5,880 nt of DNA from Streptosporangiaceae bacterium (GCA_030045175.1 JASIBM010000540.1:1-5880); one strand, 5' to 3'; positions 1 through 4,615 are shown, counted from the stretch's first letter. Numbers and translations: made by a program. Notes: generated by a model from the letters alone, not told the origin.

Positions 1-137
1 AACGCGACCTCGAACGACCCCGCGCCTCGGCCCGAGCGATGCCAGCGCAGCGCCCCCAGGTCGATCCCGAGCTGAGCGATGGTGGGCTTTGGCCGCGCGG
101 GCGGGCCCGCTCCAGGCGCGGCTTCGACCGGGCTCAT
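1..137 (-). CDS. Possible small unidentified protein, C-terminal part outside window
   Basis: An ATG at 137-135 lies four bases after the tag stop codon and opens a frame that runs without a stop to the window edge (45 codons). About 38 of the 45 third positions are G or C, as expected for coding DNA in this genome. A purine-rich stretch (GGGGTGAGG) precedes the ATG. The visible protein starts MSPVEAAPGAGPPARPKP, a low-complexity Pro/Ala lead, followed by TIAQLGIDLGALRWHRSG and GSFEVA. The W-x-R-S ... EVA pattern is reminiscent of small actinobacterial DUF397 proteins, but the cysteine usual in that motif is absent, so this is a weak resemblance. The close spacing suggests it is the third gene of the tag operon. 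In GC-rich DNA an open frame of this size can occur by chance. Confidence 0.4.
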   Translation of the reverse strand, partial: MSPVEAAPGAGPPARPKPTIAQLGIDLGALRWHRSGRGAGSFEVA

Positions 138-141
138 CGCC

Positions 142-825
142 TCACCCCGGCCCACTCGCCTCGATCTGGCCCATCGCCTCCCCCAGGGCCACCGGTATGT
201 CCGGGCGCGTGCTCTCATCCAGGCGCGTGTCCTCATCCAGGCGCGTGGCCGCTGGACCGCTGGCTCGGCAGAAGCAGTCAGCCAGGTGATCATTGACAAT
301 GCCACAGGCCTGCATCATCGCGTAGGCGGTGACGGGACCGGTGAAGCGGAACCCGTGCCTGCGCAGGTGCGTAGAGAGCGCCTTGGAGGCCGGCGTCCAC
401 GACGGCACGTCTTCGAGCGTCACTGGCACCCTCGCCTGGTCGTCCGCGTAGCCCCACACCGTGGCGGCTAGCCCGGTGGGCAACTCGAGCGCGGCCCTTG
501 CGTTGGCGATCGTTGCCGCAATCTTGGCCCGGTTGCGCACGATTCCCTGATCGGCAAGCAAGCGGGCAACGTCGCCGGGGCCGAACTCCGCCACGACGAC
601 CGGATCGAAGCCACAGAACGCGACGCGAAAGTTCTCCCGCTTGCGCAGGATGGTCAGCCAGGACAAGCCCGACTGAAAGGCCTCGAGGCAAAGTCGCTCG
701 TAGATGCCGACGTCATCTCGGACTGGCCTGCCCCACTCCTGGTCGTGATACGCGACGTAGTCGGCGGCGCTCAGCGACCATGGGCACCGGGGCCTGTGGT
801 CCGGCCCGTAGACGACCCCGGTCAC
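142..825 (-). CDS. tag: DNA-3-methyladenine glycosylase I (Tag)
   Basis: Base-excision repair enzyme that removes 3-methyladenine from alkylated DNA in the cytoplasm. The 227-residue product aligns by eye along the whole E. coli Tag sequence. The family zinc-binding residues are present: Cys14, His27, His180 and Cys184. The base-recognition segment is intact, with Tyr26 in AYHDQEWG, Glu48 in CLEAFQSGLSW and Trp56. The RKREN and MQACGIVNDH blocks are also conserved. The start is GTG at 825-823; it overlaps the stop of the upstream gene as GTGA, so translation is probably coupled. The protein is about 40 residues longer than E. coli Tag. Ten come from an N-terminal extension before CPW, and most of the rest is a tail after residue 190 with three copies of a T-R-x-D-x-x hexapeptide. 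The core is complete, so it should be active. Confidence 0.96.
   Translation of the reverse strand: MTGVVYGPDHRPRCPWSLSAADYVAYHDQEWGRPVRDDVGIYERLCLEAFQSGLSWLTILRKRENFRVAFCGFDPVVVAEFGPGDVARLLADQGIVRNRAKIAATIANARAALELPTGLAATVWGYADDQARVPVTLEDVPSWTPASKALSTHLRRHGFRFTGPVTAYAMMQACGIVNDHLADCFCRASGPAATRLDEDTRLDESTRPDIPVALGEAMGQIEASGPG
194..247 (-). repeat. 18-bp tandem repeat in the 3' end of tag
   Basis: The core CTCATCCAGGCGCGTG occurs at 214-229 and again at 232-247, a period of 18 bp. A more diverged copy precedes it at about 196-211 (GTCCGGGCGCGTG). The repeat stays in frame and encodes the TRLDED / TRLDES / TRPDIP hexapeptides of the Tag tail, beyond the last zinc ligand. It looks like a local slippage expansion in a tolerant C-terminal tail. 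Confidence 0.75.
822..825 (-). promoter_or_regulatory. Stop/start overlap GTGA (translational coupling)
   Basis: On the minus strand the four bases read GTGA: the GTG start of tag and the TGA stop of the upstream membrane-protein gene share two bases. This arrangement usually lets a terminating ribosome reinitiate, and it fixes the start of tag. Confidence 0.8.
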
Positions 826-1313
826 AGCGGAGGTATCTGCTGGTCAGGAGCCTCGTCCCGGTCGACGGCGCCCTCTGGATCGACCGACGCCGCGCTCGCG
901 CTGAGCGTTACCTGGCCAGCGCTGAGCGCCACCGGGCCAGCGCCCACCGGCACCGAGCTGGTGCTCACCGATGCCGGCCCCGTGCTCACCGGCGCGCTGA
1001 GCCGCCACACCTCCTCGCGCAGCCTGGCGATCTCTGCCTCCTGGCTCGCGAGCAGGCCAACGATGTCGCGCAGCGCGGCCGACGTGGCCTGCTCCTGATA
1101 ACCGAAAAACCCGGCAGGCAGCCGCAGGTTTGCCACGTCGGCCACCGACCTCAGCTGGAAATGCTCGGCAGGCAGATCACGGTGGAAGATGGTGAGCTCA
1201 CCACCTCGGCCCATGGCCGTCACGACTACCCCGGAAAGGATCGCGATGGCCGCTGCCAGCAACACGAAGGGCACAACAAGCATGGTGCCATGACCCGGCC
1301 GCTGCCGCGACAC
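822..1313 (-). CDS. Small membrane protein with DivIVA-like segment and coiled coil
   Basis: A 163-residue protein with a single hydrophobic segment at about residues 11-33, then a cytoplasmic-looking part. Residues 56-80 (SVADVANLRLPAGFFGYQ) resemble the short DivIVA-type motif 'V..LRLP...RGY' found in small actinobacterial membrane proteins encoded beside tag, such as the mycobacterial Rv1209 position. Residues 86-105 (LLASQEAEIARLREEVWRL) form a short predicted coiled coil. From about 106 to 146 the tail is a low-complexity Ser/Ala/Val/Thr heptapeptide repeat, then an acidic end. DivIVA-type proteins mark poles and septa, so a role near the division or growth machinery is inferred from family and context only. 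The start used is GTG at 1313; an ATG at 1283 (residue 11) is a real alternative, and neither has a good ribosome binding site. The stop overlaps the tag start. Confidence 0.8.
   Translation of the reverse strand: MSRQRPGHGTMLVVPFVLLAAAIAILSGVVVTAMGRGGELTIFHRDLPAEHFQLRSVADVANLRLPAGFFGYQEQATSAALRDIVGLLASQEAEIARLREEVWRLSAPVSTGPASVSTSSVPVGAGPVALSAGQVTLSASAASVDPEGAVDRDEAPDQQIPPL
898..1002 (-). repeat. Degenerate 21-bp tandem repeats coding for heptapeptides
   Basis: Two adjacent 21-bp units at 898-918 and 919-939 share about 18 of 21 bases (both start GCGCTGAGCG). The words GTGCTCACCG at 961-970 and GTGCTCACCGG from 982 repeat with the same 21-bp period. The array is in frame and encodes a seven-residue periodic tail (PVSTGPA, SVSTSSV, PVGAGPV, ALSAGQV, TLSASAA) of the DivIVA-like membrane protein. 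It is old enough to have diverged while keeping the reading frame. Confidence 0.65.
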
Positions 1314-1337
1314 GGAGCCGACAAAGCTCTCACACCG

Positions 1338-1362
1338 GGCCTAGTCCCAATGCCACTTAGGC
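1338..1362 (+). repeat. Inverted repeat, left arm
   Basis: This 25-base stretch matches the reverse complement of 2285-2309 at 22 of 25 positions by hand count, with the uninterrupted core CCCAATGCCACTT shared by both arms. The two arms face each other across about 920 bp, close to the edges of the gene-free region. It also lies only about 25 bases upstream of the GTG start of the DivIVA-like gene, so it may overlap that gene's control region. Confidence 0.6.
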
Positions 1363-1472
1363 TATCTCGATCATGCTCGCGACTTGGTGCTCACGTCTTA
1401 GCTCGGTCCCGCCGGCAACGCCCCGCCCCCTGTCAGCGGCCATCGGGAAGCCGGCCCTGGCTAGCGACGCCG

Positions 1473-1577
1473 CCGCAGCCAGCCCGGCGCCACCGCAGCC
1501 AGCCCGGTGCCACCGCAGCCAGCCGACGCCACCGCAGCCAGCCGACGCCGCAGCCAGCCGACGCACCGCAGCCAGCC
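1473..1577. repeat. Six-copy tandem repeat with CCGCAGCCAGCC core
   Basis: The 12-base core CCGCAGCCAGCC occurs exactly at 1473, 1493, 1513, 1532, 1548 and 1566, with spacings of 20, 20, 19, 16 and 18 bp. The linkers are variants of CGGCGCCA or GACGCCA. The irregular, non-triplet spacing argues that the array is not under selection as protein-coding sequence, although most frames happen to stay open. There are no unique spacers of CRISPR type. Confidence 0.85.
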
Positions 1578-1781
1578 GACGTCACGGCACAGCCCCGCCG
1601 ACCACGCCCGGTTCATCACCATCACCCCTTTCATCCCCCACCGTCCCGCGCCACCGCGCCGCCACCGATCTGGTCAATGTGCCATCCACCCGGCTGGACC
1701 GGACCGATTCGCCATTCATCCAGCCAGAACGATCATGGTCTGTGACGTGAGATAACCACGTGACCCATGGGACGGACTAGG

Positions 1782-1981
1782 CCCGCCAAGGACTGCGTCA
1801 AGCCCGCCAAGGACTGCGTCAAACCCGCCAAGGGCTGCGTCAGGCCCGCCAAGGCTGCGTCAGGCCCGCCAAGGGCTGCGTCAAGCCCGCCAAGGGCCGC
1901 GTCAAGCCCGCCAAGGGCCGCGTCAAGCCTGCCCAGGGCCGCCGCCCAGGCCCGCTCAGGCACGCCGAGGGCCGCGTCAGG
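1782..1981. repeat. 21-bp tandem repeat array (minisatellite)
   Basis: Seven near-identical units start at 1782, 1803, 1824, 1845, 1865, 1886 and 1907, each a variant of CCCGCCAAGGGCTGCGTCA plus two purines. All are 21 bp except the unit at 1845, which lacks one G and is 20 bp. Degenerate copies continue to 1981; the last, 1961-1981, matches a full unit at about 18 of 21 bases. The first two units have GGACTGCG, the middle three have (G)GGCTGCG and units six and seven have GGGCCGCG, so adjacent units are most alike, as expected from stepwise duplication. The one-base deletion shifts every frame through the array. Read on the minus strand, most units contain TTGACG. Confidence 0.9.
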
Positions 1982-2105
1982 CCGACAGCCGCGGAGCTGG
2001 TGCCGGGAATGCGTGCTTTGCCCTGTCCGGAGGGGCGCGCAGAACCCAAGCAGGGGGCCCTTGCTGGCGCCGGGGGGCTCGCAGAGGAATAATCACGCCG
2101 ACTCC

Positions 2106-2138
2106 TGTCCCGCTGGCACCTCCGTGACCTGCGGGACA
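2106..2138. other. Inverted repeat with 8-bp perfect stem
   Basis: TGTCCCGC at 2106-2113 is the exact reverse complement of GCGGGACA at 2131-2138, leaving a 17-base loop that can form a further short imperfect stem (GGCAC with GTGACC). No T-tract follows on either strand. It could be an RNA hairpin or a binding site in the region downstream of dapD; the sequence does not decide. Confidence 0.4.
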
Positions 2139-2284
2139 AGCTCCCATCGGCAAGATCAGCCTGCGAGTTATTCGGTGGCAGGCCCGGGGCACCAGTACGG
2201 GCCCATGCTGGCGTTGGACCCGAGGCGGACGGCTGCCAGACAGGACAGCGCCCCGCGACACGACCCGAACGAAGATCAACTCGG

Positions 2285-2309
2285 GCCAAGTGGCATTGGG
2301 CCTAGTCCT
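2285..2309 (-). repeat. Inverted repeat, right arm
   Basis: Reverse-complement partner of 1338-1362 (22 of 25 matching positions), lying about 35 bases beyond the dapD stop. No flanking target-site duplication is evident next to either arm, and no transposase is encoded between them. Confidence 0.6.
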
Positions 2310-2325
2310 GGCGGCCGCCTGACCT

Positions 2326-2342
2326 GCCGCGCACCGCGCGGC
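2326..2342 (-). terminator. GC hairpin directly after dapD
   Basis: GCCGCGC (2326-2332) pairs perfectly with GCGCGGC (2336-2342) across a three-base loop, and the stem begins at the base next to the dapD stop codon. There is no T-run after it. Actinomycete terminators often lack one, so this is a plausible but unproven 3' end for the dapD transcript. Confidence 0.4.
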
Positions 2343-3248
2343 TCAGGCGTTGACCCCGTGGTCACGCAAGACCTCGTTGAGCGCACCCTTGTCGTGGCGG
2401 TCACCCTCAGCCAGTCGCTTCAGCACCAGGACACACGGCAGGCCGAACTCCCCGCCGGGAAACTTCCTGATCCGCGTGCCGCCCACGCAGACCGACCAGG
2501 CCGGCACCTCGCCACGCGGCAACTCCTCGCCGGTCTGCGCGTCGATCACGTGGGTCGACGCGGTCAAGATGGTCCCGGCCCCGAGCACTGCGCCGGTCCG
2601 GACGCGCGCCCCTTCGACCACCATGCACCGGGAGCTGACCATCACGTCGTCTTCGATCACGACAGGAACCGCGTTCGGCGGCTCGAGCACGCCGCCAATG
2701 CCGACGCCGCCAGAGAGATGGACGTTCTTGCCGATCTGCGCGCATGAGCCGACGGTGGCCCAGGTGTCCACCATCGTGCCGGTGTCCACGTACGCCCCGA
2801 TGTTCACGAAAGACGGCATCAGCACGGCGCCTGGCGCGACGTACGCGCCCCACCTGACGATGGCGCCTGCCACCACCCGCACGCCGTCCAGGTGCGAGGT
2901 GAGCGGCACCCGGTCGTGATAAAGGAAATCGCCGACCTGCGATTGCTCCATCGGCATGACCCGGAAGGCCAGCAGGATCGCCCGCTTCGCCCGCTCGTCG
3001 ACGTGCACCTGACCGGTCGGCTTGTCCACCCAGGCGACGCGCACCTCACCGGCGTCGATCCGGTCCACAGCCGCCGTGATGACGTCGCGGACGGCCGAGT
3101 CCTGCGGCGTCAGCGCGGCCCGGCTGGCCCAGATCTCGTCGATCTCGGCGGGCAGTGCAGACGAGCGCTGGGCGGACGAGGGCTGGGCGGACGAGGGTTC
3201 GGCGGACGAGGGCTGGGCGGATGAGGGCTGGGCAGCGGTCGGGCTCAT
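2343..3248 (-). CDS. dapD: Tetrahydrodipicolinate N-succinyltransferase (DapD)
   Basis: Transfers succinyl from succinyl-CoA to tetrahydrodipicolinate, an early step of the succinylase route to diaminopimelate and lysine, in the cytoplasm. The protein follows the E. coli DapD pattern closely. An N-terminal helical domain (from about residue 32, LPAEIDEIWASRAALTP) is followed by a left-handed beta-helix built from hexapeptide repeats. That helix includes the near-identical blocks VNIGAYVDTGTMVDTWATVG, SCAQIGKNVHLSGG and VGIGGVLEP at about 148-190. The C-terminal strand region ends with KGALNEVLRDHG. I chose ATG at 3248 (301 residues); a TTG at 3305 would add 19 residues but leave only three bases before the divergent gene. 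Residues 5-31 are an extra Ser/Ala/Pro pentapeptide repeat not found in E. coli DapD (274 residues). A short loop before GVRVVAGAIVRWGAY is also shorter than in E. coli. Confidence 0.95.
   Translation of the reverse strand: MSPTAAQPSSAQPSSAEPSSAQPSSAQRSSALPAEIDEIWASRAALTPQDSAVRDVITAAVDRIDAGEVRVAWVDKPTGQVHVDERAKRAILLAFRVMPMEQSQVGDFLYHDRVPLTSHLDGVRVVAGAIVRWGAYVAPGAVLMPSFVNIGAYVDTGTMVDTWATVGSCAQIGKNVHLSGGVGIGGVLEPPNAVPVVIEDDVMVSSRCMVVEGARVRTGAVLGAGTILTASTHVIDAQTGEELPRGEVPAWSVCVGGTRIRKFPGGEFGLPCVLVLKRLAEGDRHDKGALNEVLRDHGVNA
3167..3241 (-). repeat. 15-bp tandem repeat in the 5' end of dapD
   Basis: Four units of the form GCTGGGCGGACGAGG start at 3167, 3182, 3197 and 3212, and a partial fifth starts at 3227. 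They differ at only one to three bases. The period is five codons, so the frame is kept, encoding S-S-A-x-P pentapeptides ahead of the DapD fold. No ATG, GTG or TTG lies in frame between this repeat and the conserved domain, so the repeat is probably translated. Confidence 0.85.
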
Positions 3249-3256
3249 GGCCACGG

Positions 3257-3262
3257 AGCCTA
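3257..3262 (-). promoter_or_regulatory. Probable -10 box for dapD (near-leaderless)
   Basis: The minus strand reads TAGGCT here, eight bases before the dapD ATG at 3248. It fits the actinobacterial TANNNT -10 pattern. No Shine-Dalgarno sequence precedes the ATG, so a transcript with little or no leader is likely. I see no convincing -35 box. Confidence 0.45.
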
Positions 3263-3296
3263 GCGGCAGGCAGGACGAGCCTCGCCGCAGAACGGG

Positions 3297-3302
3297 TAAC
3301 TT
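3297..3302 (+). promoter_or_regulatory. Probable -10 box for the 3309 gene (leaderless)
   Basis: TAACTT fits TANNNT and is followed by exactly six bases, which places the expected transcription start on the G of the GTG at 3309. There is no ribosome binding site before that GTG. Together this suggests a leaderless mRNA. No clear -35 box. Confidence 0.45.
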
Positions 3303-3308
3303 CAATGG

Positions 3309-4163
3309 GTGGCCGCAGCACGTCCGAGACGGGTGGGGGCAGGAGCTGTCCTGTTCGTCGTGCTAATAGTCGTAGTCGCCGTGCTCGCAAGGAGCAGGCA
3401 CCACGCCGTCGTCGCGCCGCCGCTCGGCAACGGGTGCCTGGTGCGTGACCACGCATTCGCGGTCCCGCTAAGCCCCGGCCAGGCGGCGATCGCGGCCACC
3501 ATCGCGGGCGTCGCCAGGCACCGCGCCATGCCGATCCGCGCCGTGACGATCGCCTACGCGACGGCAATCCAGGAGTCTGGCCTCGCGGACCTGCCTTATG
3601 GCGATCGAGATTCTGTCGGCGTGTTCCAGCAGCGCCCGTCCCAGGGGTGGGGCACCAGGCAGCAGATACTCAACCCGATCTACGCGACCAATCGGTTCTT
3701 CGCTGCCCTCGCTCAGGTGCCCGGCTACCAGCACATGCTGATATACCAGGCAGCGCAGGCCGTGCAGCGTAGTGCCGACGGGTACGCGTACAGCCAGTAC
3801 GCCTCGCAGGGCGCCGCCATGGCCGCGGGCTTCTACGGCCACGTGGCGCGCTCGGTCTGGTGCTGGTACGGGTCGGGCATCTCAGGCCACGGCCGGCTCG
3901 CGGCCGCCAGCGCCCAGCTCCGCCGCACGTTCGGCCGGCTTGCCATCAACGACCCTGGCGATCCTGCCATGCAGGTGCGGGTGAGCGGGCCGGCGGCTGG
4001 CTGGACGGTAGCCGCCTGGCTGGTGACTCACGCGAGCATGTACCGCATCAAGGTGGTCAGCTATGACGGCTTCTCATGGACCGCGGCTCACTCGCAGCGC
4101 GGCTGGCAACCAGATCCCCGGCGTGGCCGGCCGGCGACGCGGCTCGCTGTAGCATTCGGCTGA
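3309..4163 (+). CDS. Membrane-anchored lytic-transglycosylase-like protein
   Basis: A 284-residue protein with a positively charged N-terminus (ARPRR), one hydrophobic anchor at about residues 10-27, and the rest predicted outside the membrane. Residues about 56-190 resemble a lysozyme/transglycosylase-like fold: helix IRAVTIAYATAIQESGLADL has Glu89 in the ESG context typical of the catalytic acid. It is followed by YGDRDSVGVFQQRPSQGWGT and NPIYATNRFFAAL, which match the 'GlyLeuPheQ' style segment and the periplasmic muramidase pattern. The C-terminal part, about 232-284 (AAWLVTHASMYRIKVVSYDG, then W), is a small module often seen with this family in actinobacteria, where databases often call it hypothetical or, misleadingly, a heavy metal transporter. 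Peptidoglycan cleavage is inferred, not shown. The start is GTG at 3309, chosen from the leaderless promoter spacing; GTG at 3333 is an alternative. Confidence 0.8.
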   Translation: MAAARPRRVGAGAVLFVVLIVVVAVLARSRHHAVVAPPLGNGCLVRDHAFAVPLSPGQAAIAATIAGVARHRAMPIRAVTIAYATAIQESGLADLPYGDRDSVGVFQQRPSQGWGTRQQILNPIYATNRFFAALAQVPGYQHMLIYQAAQAVQRSADGYAYSQYASQGAAMAAGFYGHVARSVWCWYGSGISGHGRLAAASAQLRRTFGRLAINDPGDPAMQVRVSGPAAGWTVAAWLVTHASMYRIKVVSYDGFSWTAAHSQRGWQPDPRRGRPATRLAVAFG

Positions 4164-4187
4164 TAGCCTGCGAACGCCGGAGCCTGA

Positions 4188-4206
4188 TGAAGCCCGGTCG
4201 GCTTCG
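4188..4206 (+). terminator. Short hairpin after the 3309 gene
   Basis: GAAGCC (4189-4194) pairs with GGCTTC (4200-4205) around a five-base loop, with one extra T-G wobble outside. It lies 25 bases after the stop at 4163. No T-tract follows, so it may be a weak terminator or a chance hairpin. Confidence 0.3.
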
Positions 4207-4231
4207 CGATGCCGGCCCGATCCGCGATAAT
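4203..4231 (+). promoter_or_regulatory. Candidate promoter for fdxA-dapC
   Basis: GATAAT at 4226-4231 differs from the TATAAT consensus at one base. Seventeen bases upstream is TTCGCG (4203-4208), a poor -35 match (three of six). The predicted leader of about 50 bases would then carry the strong fdxA ribosome binding site. It is the most AT-rich spot in the 125-base intergenic gap. A TAGCCT at 4164 is a weaker alternative. Confidence 0.35.
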
Positions 4232-4270
4232 TGGACGAGGGTCCCGGCAGGTCGGCGCCTAGCCGCGGTT

Positions 4271-4280
4271 GGAAGAGGAG
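4271..4280 (+). promoter_or_regulatory. Strong ribosome binding site deciding the fdxA start
   Basis: GGAAGAGGAG ends eight bases before the GTG at 4289. It fixes the ferredoxin start there although the frame is open much further upstream, and the resulting N-terminus MTYIIALPCV is the family one. Confidence 0.85.
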
Positions 4281-4288
4281 TTCCGAAC

Positions 4289-4615
4289 GTGACGTACATC
4301 ATCGCTCTGCCTTGCGTCGATGTGCTTGACCGCGCATGCATCGAGGAGTGCCCGGTCGACTGCATCTACGAGGGCGAGCGCATGCTTTATATCCATCCAG
4401 ACGAGTGCGTCGACTGCGGAGCATGCGAGCCCGTCTGTCCGGTCGAAGCCATCTACTACGAGGACGACGTGCCCTCACAGTGGAAGGAATATTACAAGGT
4501 CAACGTGGACTTCTTCGCAGATCTCGGTTCCCCTGGCGGCGCCTCGAAGACTGGCAAGATCGGCAAGGACCACCCGATCGTCGCGGCGCTCCCGCCGCAA
4601 TCCGCAGAGCACTAA
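4289..4615 (+). CDS. fdxA: 7Fe ferredoxin (3Fe-4S / 4Fe-4S)
   Basis: A cytoplasmic electron carrier of 108 residues, the normal length for the actinobacterial 7Fe ferredoxin family. By family pattern, Cys9, Cys17 and Cys50 should hold the [3Fe-4S] cluster, and Cys21, Cys40, Cys43 and Cys46 the [4Fe-4S] cluster. Cys25 (in CPVDCIYEG) is the extra family cysteine. The C-terminal part, PSQWKEYYKVNVDFFADLG, is typical of the seven-iron type and absent from small 8Fe clostridial ferredoxins. The redox partner cannot be read from the sequence. The pairing with dapC 31 bases downstream is conserved in actinobacteria (compare the mycobacterial fdxC-dapC pair), which suggests co-transcription rather than a shown functional link. 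The start is GTG, set by a strong ribosome binding site. Confidence 0.96.
   Translation: MTYIIALPCVDVLDRACIEECPVDCIYEGERMLYIHPDECVDCGACEPVCPVEAIYYEDDVPSQWKEYYKVNVDFFADLGSPGGASKTGKIGKDHPIVAALPPQSAEH

Larger units (their letters stand above)
1314..2342. other. Gene-free kilobase rich in repeats
   Basis: I see no supportable gene between the DivIVA-like gene and the end of dapD. Long open frames exist on both strands (for example plus 1373-1750 and 1767-2747, minus 1840-2289), but their translations are Pro/Arg/Ala/Ser-rich and show no recognisable domain, and no strong ribosome binding site was noticed. The repeats inside also change length by amounts not divisible by three. Contents from left to right: one arm of an inverted repeat (1338-1362), an array of CCGCAGCCAGCC cores (1473-1577), an unstructured C/A/T-rich stretch (1590-1780), the 21-bp array (1782-1981), two inverted repeats that could form hairpins (2106-2138 and 2181-2203), the second inverted-repeat arm (2285-2309) and a hairpin next to the dapD stop. 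Confidence 0.7.

Noticed and set aside
498..1745. Long plus-strand open frame of about 415 codons
   Set aside because: It runs antisense through tag and the DivIVA-like gene; the Arg/Pro/His-rich product has no domain and is a shadow of GC-rich coding DNA.
1590..1780. Possible small gene or tRNA between the two arrays
   Set aside because: No cloverleaf-like pairing or credible start with a ribosome binding site was found; the stretch is C/A/T-rich and unstructured.
1733..1963. Minus-strand frame encoding Leu-rich heptads (LDAALGG type)
   Set aside because: The periodicity comes from the 21-bp DNA repeat; a one-base deletion in one unit changes the heptad, and there is no ribosome binding site at the GTG.
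1782..1981. CRISPR-like array
   Set aside because: The units are directly adjacent with no unique spacers, and no cas genes are present.
1767..2747. Plus-strand open frame of about 326 codons
   Set aside because: Its second half is antisense to the well-supported dapD, and its first half is the translated repeat array.
3246..3305. TTG start for dapD at 3305
   Set aside because: It would leave only three bases to the divergent gene and read through the likely dapD -10 box; ATG at 3248 fits the promoter spacing better, though the TTG cannot be excluded.
4076..4288. Upstream extension of the ferredoxin frame
   Set aside because: The strong ribosome binding site before GTG 4289 and the family N-terminus set the start; the upstream part overlaps the preceding gene in another frame.
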